A DNA stretch of 5,095 nt from Gammaproteobacteria bacterium (lineage in GTDB: Bacteria; Pseudomonadota; Gammaproteobacteria; Thiohalobacterales; Thiohalobacteraceae): the NCBI GenBank assembly GCA_018819175.1, contig JAHJQQ010000057.1:1-5095 (forward strand). Reading direction: 5' to 3'. The position numbers were made by a program, and so were the translations under genes. This document shows positions 1-5,086 of the stretch, piece after piece (positions within the stretch are counted from its first letter, which is position 1; each line of letters opens with the position of its first letter). The notes beneath the pieces are model-generated. The model made no database searches, had not been told where the DNA came from, and saw only the letters and a program-made list of their open reading frames with translations.

Positions 1-155
1 GCCGCTTCCGCGTCCCAGCCGAACGGGTGGCTGCGCGAGGCCGGGTTGCCATAGTTGCCTTCGCGGGTCAGGCAGGCGCACATCGCCTCCGCTACCCGCT
101 CGTCCACCGGCGTCGTCGCGCTGTAGTCAAAATAGATCGGCATCTTTAACGTCAT
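1..155 (-). CDS. iscS: Cysteine desulfurase IscS, N-terminal part (cut by window edge)
   Basis: Only the first 51 codons are present. The reading begins MTLKMPIYFDYSATTPVD and includes GNPASRSHPFGW, both hallmark N-terminal segments of IscS-type cysteine desulfurases. The PLP lysine and the catalytic cysteine loop lie outside the window. In the family, IscS is a homodimeric cytoplasmic PLP enzyme that converts cysteine to alanine and passes the persulfide sulfur to IscU for Fe-S assembly and to tRNA-thiolation partners. The ATG at 153-155 is preceded by a good ribosome binding site (AGGAA, plus-strand 161-165, five bases from the ATG). An internal Met five codons in would also leave the family core intact. 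It follows iscR on the same strand after 126 bp, as in the classical isc operon, so it should be under IscR control. The identification is secure; the full length cannot be judged. Confidence 0.95.
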   Translation of the reverse strand, partial: MTLKMPIYFDYSATTPVDERVAEAMCACLTREGNYGNPASRSHPFGWDAEA

Positions 156-182
156 GTCCGTTCCTGTCCTATCAGTTTTATA

Positions 183-201
183 GCCTGCCGTCTGGGCAGG
201 C
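183..201 (-). promoter_or_regulatory. GC-rich hairpin between iscR and iscS
   Basis: A perfect 7-bp stem (GCCTGCC / GGCAGGC) encloses a 5-base loop. It lies about 27 bases before the iscS start, in the 126-bp iscR-iscS spacer. On the transcribed strand the stem is followed by TATAAAACTG, not a U-run, so it does not look like an intrinsic terminator. In E. coli the iscR-iscS junction carries structure that protects the iscR part of the message when the sRNA RyhB triggers decay of the rest. A similar processing or stabilising role here is inference only. Confidence 0.5.
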
Positions 202-281
202 ACATTCCGTCCGTCGCTGCAGCAATGGACCGAAGTGAATTTGTTCAGTTACCGCTGCGATCCGCGCAGATTACCTGGCTG

Positions 282-773
282 TCAAACCCGCGCCGTGACA
301 ATAGTGACCGGCACATCAAGCGTGTCATGTCGGCGCTTCACTTGATCCTGACGCTCCGCGACTTCACGCACACCACCACGCGTCATCAAACTCCCCAGCG
401 TAACCTCACTGAGAAAGTTGCTGATCTGCGTACTGAGATCCGTCCATAATTCGTGTGTGAGGCAACGTTCGTCATTGTGGCAATTGGACATGCCACCGCA
501 ACGCGTCGTGTCGACACTTTCATCAACGGCGGTAATCACATCCGCGACAGCGATCTGGTCAGATGCGCGGCTCAGTGAATAACCACCACCGGGACCACGG
601 GTGCTGAGCACCAGACCTTCCTTACGCAAGCGGGTGAACAGCTGTTCCAGATAAGACAGCGAGATCCCCTGCCGCTCCGATATCTCCGCAAGCTTGACCG
701 GCCCTTTACCGCAATGGAATGCGAGATCGAGCATTGCCGTTACGGCGTAGCGCCCTTTGGTGGTTAGTTTCAT
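282..773 (-). CDS. iscR: Fe-S cluster-sensing transcriptional regulator IscR (Rrf2 family)
   Basis: The 163-residue protein matches the length and pattern of E. coli IscR. It has an N-terminal winged helix (MKLTTKGRYAVTAMLDLA, then ISERQGISLSYLEQLF at about 31-46), the wing loop RGPGGGY (59-65), and a cluster-binding segment with Cys92, Cys98 and Cys104 followed by His107, the known [2Fe-2S] ligands. All ligands are present, so it should sense cluster status. In the family, cluster-bound IscR represses the isc operon at type 1 sites, and both forms act at type 2 sites. The C-terminal tail after about residue 140 is basic and poorly conserved, which is usual. The ATG is supported by exact agreement with the family N-terminus and a moderate Shine-Dalgarno (CAGG, seven bases upstream). 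It sits between cysE and iscS on the same strand, with a strong IscR-type operator just upstream, implying autoregulation. Confidence 0.97.
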   Translation of the reverse strand: MKLTTKGRYAVTAMLDLAFHCGKGPVKLAEISERQGISLSYLEQLFTRLRKEGLVLSTRGPGGGYSLSRASDQIAVADVITAVDESVDTTRCGGMSNCHNDERCLTHELWTDLSTQISNFLSEVTLGSLMTRGGVREVAERQDQVKRRHDTLDVPVTIVTARV

Positions 774-819
774 GATTCAACCTGAGCTGTTAAACTGCGC
801 GCCCTGTTCGAGCCGGCGG

Positions 820-838
820 CTAAGGTGACATACCTTAG
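820..838 (-). repeat. Short inverted repeat in the iscR promoter
   Basis: CTAAGGT and ACCTTAG form a perfect 7-bp dyad around a 5-base centre. It overlaps the downstream half of the IscR-type operator and the place where the iscR -10 element should lie. It could be a second regulator-binding dyad or an mRNA hairpin near the 3' end of cysE transcripts. No U-run follows, so an intrinsic terminator is unlikely. Confidence 0.5.
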
Positions 839-854
839 TAAATTAGTCAAGAAT
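830..854 (-). promoter_or_regulatory. IscR type 1 operator with embedded -35 element (iscR promoter)
   Basis: Read on the minus strand, this 25-base element agrees with the published E. coli type 1 IscR consensus at 22 of 25 positions when degenerate codes are allowed; the mismatches are at positions 3, 17 and 19. The core is CTTGACTAATTT followed by ACTAAGGTAT. TTGACT (plus-strand 845-850) matches five of six bases of a sigma-70 -35 box. With a 16-18 base spacer no convincing -10 is visible (CACCTT at 17), so the promoter may be intrinsically weak or the start site different. It lies 57-81 bases upstream of the iscR start. A cluster-loaded IscR here would block RNA polymerase, giving the expected negative feedback on iscR-iscS. 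The element also overlaps the cysE stop codon (847-849). Confidence 0.75.
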
Positions 855-1674
855 TACCCCGACCCTCATCTGGAACCTCACCACTCGTATCCAAGTGCTC
901 AACGTCGGGCTCGGACGAGCTATTTACAAGCTCGCAAGGCCCGAGCGGTGGCAGTTTGGTTGTATCCAGTTCCGCACCCAAGGCTTTCATGCCCTTGCAC
1001 ATCTCTTCCAGGCGCTGATCCATGAGATGGATATGGTCCAGCATGCGATTGATCGCATTGGCAACCGGGTCAGGCATATCCTTACTGGTGCCATAGGCAT
1101 CGAAACCCATCTTGCGGGCGATCGCCGCACGATGCTCCGGCGTCTCGTCCTTGCGCGCCGCGACCACGCGGCCAGGCACACCCACGACCGTCGCACCCAC
1201 CCCGACATCCTTGAGAACCACTGCGTTTGAACCGATGCGCACCCCCTCGCCGATAGTCAACGGACCCAATACCTTGGCGCCCGCGCCTATGACCACATCG
1301 TTACCGAGGGTCGGATGCCGCTTGCCCTTATGCCAGCTCGTACCGCCCAATGTCACGCCGTGATACAGCGTGCAGTCGTCGCCGATCTCGGCAGTCTCGC
1401 CGATCACCACGCCCATACCGTGATCGATGAAAAAGCGGCGACCGATACGCGCACCCGGATGGATCTCAATACCGGTGAACCAACGCATCAGGGCGGAAAT
1501 AAATCGCGCCAGCCATTTGAAACCCACACTCCATAGCCAGTGACTCAGCCGATGCACCAGAATCGCATGCAAGCCCGGATAAGTGGTCAAGACTTCAAAG
1601 GTCGTGCGCGCGGCTGGATCGCGATCGAACACACAACGTACATCTTCTCGCAAACGTTCGAACATGATCGCCAT
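847..1674 (-). CDS. cysE: Serine O-acetyltransferase CysE (short N-terminus, long C-terminal tail)
   Basis: This 275-residue enzyme should transfer acetyl from acetyl-CoA to L-serine to give O-acetylserine, the carbon skeleton for cysteine synthesis, in the cytoplasm. A short helical N-terminus (about 1-65) leads into a left-handed beta-helix of hexapeptide repeats (about 70-170). Within it, IDHGMGVVIGETA carries the catalytic histidine (His85). Glu70, in IEIHPGARIG, occupies the place of the E. coli catalytic Asp143, and GKRHP (118-121) holds the second conserved His. Residues 175-240 (KMGFDAYG, MPDPVANAINRMLDHIH) form a helical extension, followed by a disordered acidic tail. Total length matches E. 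coli CysE (273), but the N-domain is much shorter and the tail longer. The start is uncertain: the family usually begins MFERLRED, which is Met4 here (start at 1665), and neither ATG has a good Shine-Dalgarno. It is followed directly by iscR, a common gammaproteobacterial arrangement. Confidence 0.93.
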   Translation of the reverse strand: MAIMFERLREDVRCVFDRDPAARTTFEVLTTYPGLHAILVHRLSHWLWSVGFKWLARFISALMRWFTGIEIHPGARIGRRFFIDHGMGVVIGETAEIGDDCTLYHGVTLGGTSWHKGKRHPTLGNDVVIGAGAKVLGPLTIGEGVRIGSNAVVLKDVGVGATVVGVPGRVVAARKDETPEHRAAIARKMGFDAYGTSKDMPDPVANAINRMLDHIHLMDQRLEEMCKGMKALGAELDTTKLPPLGPCELVNSSSEPDVEHLDTSGEVPDEGRGNS

Positions 1675-1683
1675 CTAGGTGAT

Positions 1684-1697
1684 GTTGGTTAACCAAC
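1684..1697. promoter_or_regulatory. Perfect 14-bp palindrome just upstream of cysE
   Basis: GTTGGTTAACCAAC is its own reverse complement and ends 10 bases before the first possible cysE ATG. An uninterrupted palindrome of this length is expected by chance about 0.3 times in a 5-kb window. With no loop it is a poor hairpin, so a dimeric repressor operator is the more natural reading. I do not recognise it as the site of a named regulator. Confidence 0.4.
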
Positions 1698-1841
1698 GGA
1701 ATCCATCGAATATGCGTCGGTATTAATCGGACTCAGATTAAGACCAACTAAGAAGCTCAGGTATTGTACCGGCTTGCCCTCGGCGTGGGTAGGTCATCCC
1801 CCCCTACGGAACTTGCGCATTGGCCGGTTATTCCCCGACAG

Positions 1842-1855
1842 ATGATGTAGATCAA
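1842..1855. promoter_or_regulatory. FNR/Anr-like box between trmJ and cysE
   Basis: Minus-strand TTGATCTACATCAT matches the FNR/Anr consensus TTGAT-N4-ATCAA at nine of the ten defined positions, the only deviation being the last base. It lies six bases beyond the trmJ stop and about 170 bases upstream of cysE, the only gene it could plausibly control on this strand. No good -10 is found at the distance expected for a class II activated promoter, so a repressive role, a more distant start, or chance are all possible. Confidence 0.35.
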
Positions 1856-1860
1856 GACGC

Positions 1861-2595
1861 TCAATCCTCAGAACGTGCCGCGCGCGCCTTATCCTGCGCC
1901 GCACTGAGAATACCGCGCAGAATACCGACCTCATGGGTGTCAGGCTGAGCGCGCTGGAACAGACGTCGCAACCGATGCAGCAGCTGACTGGGGCGGTTTG
2001 GGTTGTGAAACTCGATATCGATCAGGGCCTGTTCGAGATGGGTATAGAAATTCTCCATCGCCTGCGCGGTGCAGAGCGGAAATTCCGGCGGCGAACCTGA
2101 CCATTCTCCATCCTGATGCGCCATGTACAGTTCGTAGGCCACCACCTGCACCGCCTGGGCGAGATTGAGCGAGGAATAGTCCGGATTGGAGGGGATATGC
2201 ACCAGTGCGTGGCAGCGTTCGAGTTCTTCGTTGGTGAGGCCGGATTGTTCGCGCCCGAACACCAGCGCGACAGGTGTGTGACTGCTCGTCTGCATCACCT
2301 GCCGGGCACAGGCGCGGGGATCCTGTTCCAGTATGCGACCACTGCGCAGGCGTGCACTGGCACCGACGATCAACCCGCAATCAGCCACCGCCTCCTCCAA
2401 TGTGTTGCAACACCGCGCGCGCGCCAGCAGATCGTCCGCACCCGCCGCGCGCGCCGTCGCCTCGGCGCTGGGAAACTGTGCCGGCTGCACCAGCACGAGC
2501 TGATCCAGACACATGTTCTTCATGGCCCGCGCCACGGCACCGATATTGCCCGGATGACTGGTATTCACCAGCACGATACGCACATTGTTCAACAT
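1861..2595 (-). CDS. trmJ: tRNA (cytidine/uridine-32-2'-O)-methyltransferase TrmJ
   Basis: TrmJ is a homodimeric SPOUT-family enzyme that uses S-adenosylmethionine to methylate the ribose 2'-OH of nucleotide 32 in the anticodon loop of certain tRNAs. The 244-residue product is almost the length of E. coli TrmJ (246). Motif 1 is NIGAVARAM (17-25, with the conserved Arg23). Motif 2 is LVFGREQSGLTNEEL (111-125). Motif 3 is SSLNLAQAVQVVAYE (141-155). These form the knotted cofactor site, and a helical C-terminal extension (RLRRLFQRA, ILRGIL) follows. The start MLNNVRIVLV matches the family; an in-frame extension to a TTG at 2673 would run into the upstream lipoprotein gene and adds non-conserved residues, so it is rejected. 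There is no clear Shine-Dalgarno (GCCCCACCT precedes the ATG). The gene begins 14 bp after the lipoprotein stop, suggesting co-transcription or translational coupling. In E. coli trmJ also lies immediately upstream of iscR; here cysE intervenes. Confidence 0.95.
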   Translation of the reverse strand: MLNNVRIVLVNTSHPGNIGAVARAMKNMCLDQLVLVQPAQFPSAEATARAAGADDLLARARCCNTLEEAVADCGLIVGASARLRSGRILEQDPRACARQVMQTSSHTPVALVFGREQSGLTNEELERCHALVHIPSNPDYSSLNLAQAVQVVAYELYMAHQDGEWSGSPPEFPLCTAQAMENFYTHLEQALIDIEFHNPNRPSQLLHRLRRLFQRAQPDTHEVGILRGILSAAQDKARAARSED

Positions 2596-2609
2596 AGGTG
2601 GGGCTGTAC

Positions 2610-3230
2610 TCAGGGCGATGCGGGCAGATTGGCGGTGCAGTACGCAACCAGCTCCGGCAACATCGCCTGCCAAGCCGCATTGGCGGCCTGGGCACCACCA
2701 TAAGGTGACGACGCGGGCGCGTTCTGGTGTGCTTCAAAGATGCGACTGGCGATCACCTTGCGTGACGCCAGATCCACCAGTTGCAAACGCAACCGCACAT
2801 CGAAACGGCTCGGTTCGGCTCGGAAATCCTGACTGAATTCGAGCAGCTCGGTATCCAGTCGCAACTGCGGATCCGCAGCGGAACCGATGCGAATCACCGC
2901 GGCATAACGTCCACTTGCCTCGAAGGCTTCGATCAGCCCCGGCAACATCAACTGCGGCGGTGCATCCGCCCAGCGACTGCGCGCGAAATACTGTATTTCA
3001 TGATCCTGCTCGCGATAGGCCATGCGCGAGGTATCCAATTCCGCGCGCGCCAGCGGCCGTGCAATCAACAGCACCGGTCCATCCGCTGCAGCCGGAGTCG
3101 TCGTAGGCGGCTGCACATCCAGGGTATAGCGCTCGACACTTACCGGAGTGGCTTTGGGCAATATCGAGCAGGCCGATAACAGCAGACTGGCAACCACCAG
3201 TAACGCAGCAGCAGTGTGGAAATTCTTCAT
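2610..3230 (-). CDS. ABC-type transport auxiliary lipoprotein (PqiC/YmbA-like, PF03886 type)
   Basis: The 206-residue product starts with a classic lipoprotein signal: MKNFHTAAAL, a hydrophobic stretch, and the lipobox LSAC with the acylated cysteine at residue 21. The next residues are Ser-Ile, not Asp, so Lol sorting to the outer membrane is expected. The mature part has the family pattern: an early strand (RYTLDV), LDTSRMAYREQDHEIQYFA, then W-A-P-P and a helix (LIEAFEASGRYAAVIR), later LDTELLEFSQDF and a C-terminal helix. Such proteins accompany MCE ABC transporters and are thought to act at the outer membrane or periplasm in lipid movement. The start at 3230 has a good ribosome site. A second ATG at 3251 overlaps the MCE stop as ATGA, which would add seven residues (MSNREKL) and implies coupling; it is the alternative start. 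It is the third gene of the transporter set, with trmJ 14 bp downstream. Confidence 0.88.
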   Translation of the reverse strand: MKNFHTAAALLVVASLLLSACSILPKATPVSVERYTLDVQPPTTTPAAADGPVLLIARPLARAELDTSRMAYREQDHEIQYFARSRWADAPPQLMLPGLIEAFEASGRYAAVIRIGSAADPQLRLDTELLEFSQDFRAEPSRFDVRLRLQLVDLASRKVIASRIFEAHQNAPASSPYGGAQAANAAWQAMLPELVAYCTANLPASP

Positions 3231-3233
3231 AAG

Positions 3234-3241
3234 CTTCTCTC
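3234..3241 (-). promoter_or_regulatory. Ribosome binding site deciding the lipoprotein start
   Basis: Minus-strand GAGAGAAG lies four bases before the ATG at 3228-3230. The competing ATG at 3249-3251 has AGGTGA directly abutting it, with no room for a normal spacer. This favours the shorter protein, whose signal peptide is also the more standard. Confidence 0.5.
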
Positions 3242-3247
3242 GGTTAC

Positions 3248-4171
3248 TCATTCACCTGGACCCGGCGCATCCAGTTGCGGCCCGTACAGGACCGCACGCG
3301 GGTCTTCTTCCAGCCGGTCACTCAAACGCTGAAAGCTGGACGTCAATTGCCGCATTTCCGCCAGCAAGGCCTCCATTTCCGGCAGCGTGCGTCCACCCAG
3401 CGTTTGCAGACTGTCACCACCGGCATGGACCTGTTCACGCACTTCACGAGTGGCCAATGAAATATCATCCGCCATGGTCTGCAAGGTGCTGACAGCCGTA
3501 TCGAGGCGCGTCATCAACTGCGGAAATTGCGCGCTGGCGTCAGCCGCATTACTCGAAAAAGTCGCAAACGATTTAATGCTCTCGCCCACCGCGGCGCGTT
3601 GCTCGGCCACGCTCGTGGTCAAGGCATCGACATTCGCCAGGATATTTTCAAAACGTGAACGCGTCCGCGGTGTCAGCAAGGCATGCAGATCATGGGTCAC
3701 CATATTCAGATTGCCGATCAGTTCGGACACCGTGGCATCCACCCGTGTGAACAGCGATTGGCCTGGCTGAATGACCGGATAGGGCTCACCCGGCTTGGCC
3801 TTGAGCAGCGGCGAATCGAGACTACCGCCGGAAAGGTCGATGGAGGCAATACCGGTAACGCCCTGAACATCCAGTTTGGCGGTCGTATCCTCCTTGATAC
3901 TGACCGTTGCGTTGATATCCATGGTGATCTGGACCAATTCCGGATTGTCCGGCATCAACGCCATATCCTTCACACGCCCGACCTGGACACCGCGATATTT
4001 CACCGGCGCATCAATAAACAGGCCGGATACCGATTCATTCATATACACGCGATAGGTGCGATATTCATGGGATACATTGCCGAACGCCAGCCACAGACTG
4101 AGCCCTACCGTGGTGCCGCCCAACAGCAACACGAAAATACCGACAATCACATAATGTACACGTGGTTCCAT
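3248..4171 (-). CDS. MCE-family (MlaD-like) periplasmic lipid-binding protein of an ABC transporter
   Basis: This 307-residue protein has a short cytoplasmic N-terminus (MEPRVHYVIVG), one membrane anchor (about 7-30) and one MCE domain (about 38-117). The domain shows the family pattern VSGLFIDAPVKYRGVQVGRV and ends GVTGIASIDLSGG. Residues about 145-290 are predicted largely helical and could form the coiled bundle typical of longer single-MCE proteins. The tail LEEDPRAVLYGP is a recognisable end motif in this subgroup. MCE proteins form hexameric rings bound to a permease-ATPase core in the inner membrane and shuttle phospholipids or related lipids across the periplasm. It is much longer than E. 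coli MlaD (183 residues), so it belongs to the lipoprotein-associated subgroup and is not a strict MlaD orthologue. The ATPase stop lies 11 bp upstream; its own TGA overlaps a possible ATG of the lipoprotein gene. The ribosome site is weak (CGAGACACC). Confidence 0.93.
   Translation of the reverse strand: MEPRVHYVIVGIFVLLLGGTTVGLSLWLAFGNVSHEYRTYRVYMNESVSGLFIDAPVKYRGVQVGRVKDMALMPDNPELVQITMDINATVSIKEDTTAKLDVQGVTGIASIDLSGGSLDSPLLKAKPGEPYPVIQPGQSLFTRVDATVSELIGNLNMVTHDLHALLTPRTRSRFENILANVDALTTSVAEQRAAVGESIKSFATFSSNAADASAQFPQLMTRLDTAVSTLQTMADDISLATREVREQVHAGGDSLQTLGGRTLPEMEALLAEMRQLTSSFQRLSDRLEEDPRAVLYGPQLDAPGPGE
3686..3703 (-). repeat. 18-bp direct repeat, copy in the MCE gene
   Basis: This 18-bp stretch is identical to 4336-4353 in the ATPase gene. 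In both genes it is read in frame as Met-Val-Thr-His-Asp-Leu with the same codons (here residues 157-162 of the MCE protein). Confidence 0.6.
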
Positions 4172-4182
4172 GGTGTCTCGAT

Positions 4183-4953
4183 TTAGTTTGGCTGCGCAGC
4201 GCGCGCCCTGGGACCTTCGAAATAGGCTTGTACCGCCGGATGATCAACTTGCGCCAACTCCGTCATCGGCGCCACGGCGATGACCCGACGATCACCGAGT
4301 ACCGCCACTCGGTCCGCCACCTTCCAGAGCGAATCCAGATCATGGGTCACCATCACCACCGTAAGGCCGAGCCATTGTTTCAGCCGCAGCACCAGTTCGT
4401 CAAAGGCCGCGGCGCTGACCGGATCCAAACCGGCGGTGGGCTCGTCCAGAAACAACACCTGCGGATCCAATGCCATGGCGCGTGCCAAGGCCGCACGTTT
4501 GATCATGCCACCACTGAGTTCACTCGGATATTTAAGGGCCGCATCCGCGGGCAACCCGGCTTGCTGGATCTTCAGCAAGGATACCTGGTCAATCAATTCG
4601 GTGGGGAATTTCGTATGTTCGCGCAAGGGCACACCGACATTCTGCAGTACGGTAAGGGCGCTAAACAGCGCGCCTTGCTGAAACAGCACACCGATACGCT
4701 GCCGCTGCCGTTCCAATACCTCTGTTCCAGCACCTACGATTTCTTCGCCGAACAGTCGGATCGAACCGCTACTGGGTTGACGCAACATGATCATTTCATG
4801 CAGCAAGGTGGTTTTACCGCTGCCACTGCCACCGACCAAGGCCAGCACTTCACCACGTTGGATGGTCAGGTCGAGATTTTCATGGATACTGACGCTGCCG
4901 AACCGCGTACAGACACCGCGGAGTTCAATGACCGGGTTGGCGGTTTCTGTCAT
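4183..4953 (-). CDS. ABC transporter ATP-binding protein, MlaF-like (MCE lipid transport)
   Basis: The 256-residue nucleotide-binding subunit has every ABC motif: Walker A GGSGSGKTT (41-49), Q-loop with the Mla-typical FQQGALF (91-97), signature LSGGM (146-150), Walker B VLFLDEP (166-172), D-loop GLDP and H-loop His204 in MVTHDL. The stretches NVGVPLREHT and KYPSELSGGMIKRAALARAMAL are characteristic of MlaF and related MCE transporters. The C-terminus (HPAVQAYFEGPRAR) resembles the MlaF tail that contacts the partner subunit. It should hydrolyse ATP at the inner membrane to drive lipid movement with a permease and the MCE protein encoded next. I chose ATG 4953 because homology starts at IELRGV. 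A longer in-frame reading from TTG at 5058 gives basic low-complexity sequence derived from the inverted repeat and is rejected. The ribosome site is weak. In related clusters the permease gene precedes the ATPase; none is visible before the window edge. Confidence 0.95.
   Translation of the reverse strand: MTETANPVIELRGVCTRFGSVSIHENLDLTIQRGEVLALVGGSGSGKTTLLHEMIMLRQPSSGSIRLFGEEIVGAGTEVLERQRQRIGVLFQQGALFSALTVLQNVGVPLREHTKFPTELIDQVSLLKIQQAGLPADAALKYPSELSGGMIKRAALARAMALDPQVLFLDEPTAGLDPVSAAAFDELVLRLKQWLGLTVVMVTHDLDSLWKVADRVAVLGDRRVIAVAPMTELAQVDHPAVQAYFEGPRARAAQPN
4336..4353 (-). repeat. 18-bp direct repeat, copy in the ATPase gene
   Basis: Exact second copy of the segment at 3686-3703. Here it encodes the H-loop region (residues 201-206, with switch His204), so this copy is under strong protein-level constraint. 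Confidence 0.6.
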
Positions 4954-4986
4954 GTTAGGGCCTGTTAACACTATCCGCGCCGTGGC

Positions 4987-5086
4987 GACGGAGGCCCGTT
5001 TGCCGCGAGCCAAGGCGTACTGAGCGCGGTGTACTCGACGTACATAAGCGAGGTGCAACGCAGGATCGCGGCAAACGGGCCCCGTC
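4987..5086. repeat. Large interrupted inverted repeat upstream of the ATPase gene
   Basis: The arms GCCCGTTTGCCGCGA (4994-5008) and TCGCGGCAAACGGGC (5066-5080) are perfectly complementary over 15 bp. Pairing extends outward through one more G-C pair, a single bulged A and GACGG/CCGTC, about 21 bp in all. The 57-base interior has smaller symmetries (GTAC-TCGAC-GTAC; GCGT near the left arm and ACGC near the right). No protein resembling a known family is read through it. It looks like a dispersed non-autonomous intergenic element (REP- or MITE-like) or a large transcript hairpin. There is no flanking U-run on either strand to make it a simple terminator, and copy number in the genome cannot be seen here. 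Confidence 0.6.

Noticed and set aside
177..182. TATAAA before iscS as a separate iscS promoter
   Set aside because: The bases at -35 spacing (ATGTGC/AATGTG) do not resemble a -35 box and the hairpin occupies the spacer.
1740..1764. Possible second IscR type 1 site upstream of cysE
   Set aside because: The minus strand matches the degenerate consensus at only 17 of 25 positions and misses the central core. Matches this good are expected by chance a few times in a window of this size.
1763..1768. TACAAT, a good -10-like hexamer for cysE on the minus strand
   Set aside because: No acceptable -35 lies 16-18 bases upstream, so a promoter call is not supported, though a cysE promoter somewhere in this spacer is plausible.
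1784..1812. GTAGG/CCTAC hairpin with a G-run in the trmJ-cysE spacer as a trmJ terminator
   Set aside because: The stem is only five base pairs and no U-run follows on the transcribed strand.
2116..2703. Plus-strand open frame of 195 codons opposite trmJ
   Set aside because: Antisense shadow of trmJ and the lipoprotein gene; composition is atypical and no domain is recognisable.
4162..4968. Long plus-strand open frame opposite the ATPase gene (268 codons)
   Set aside because: It is the antisense shadow of a clearly conserved gene, rich in His, Gln and Arg as expected from reverse-reading GC-rich codons, with no family resemblance.
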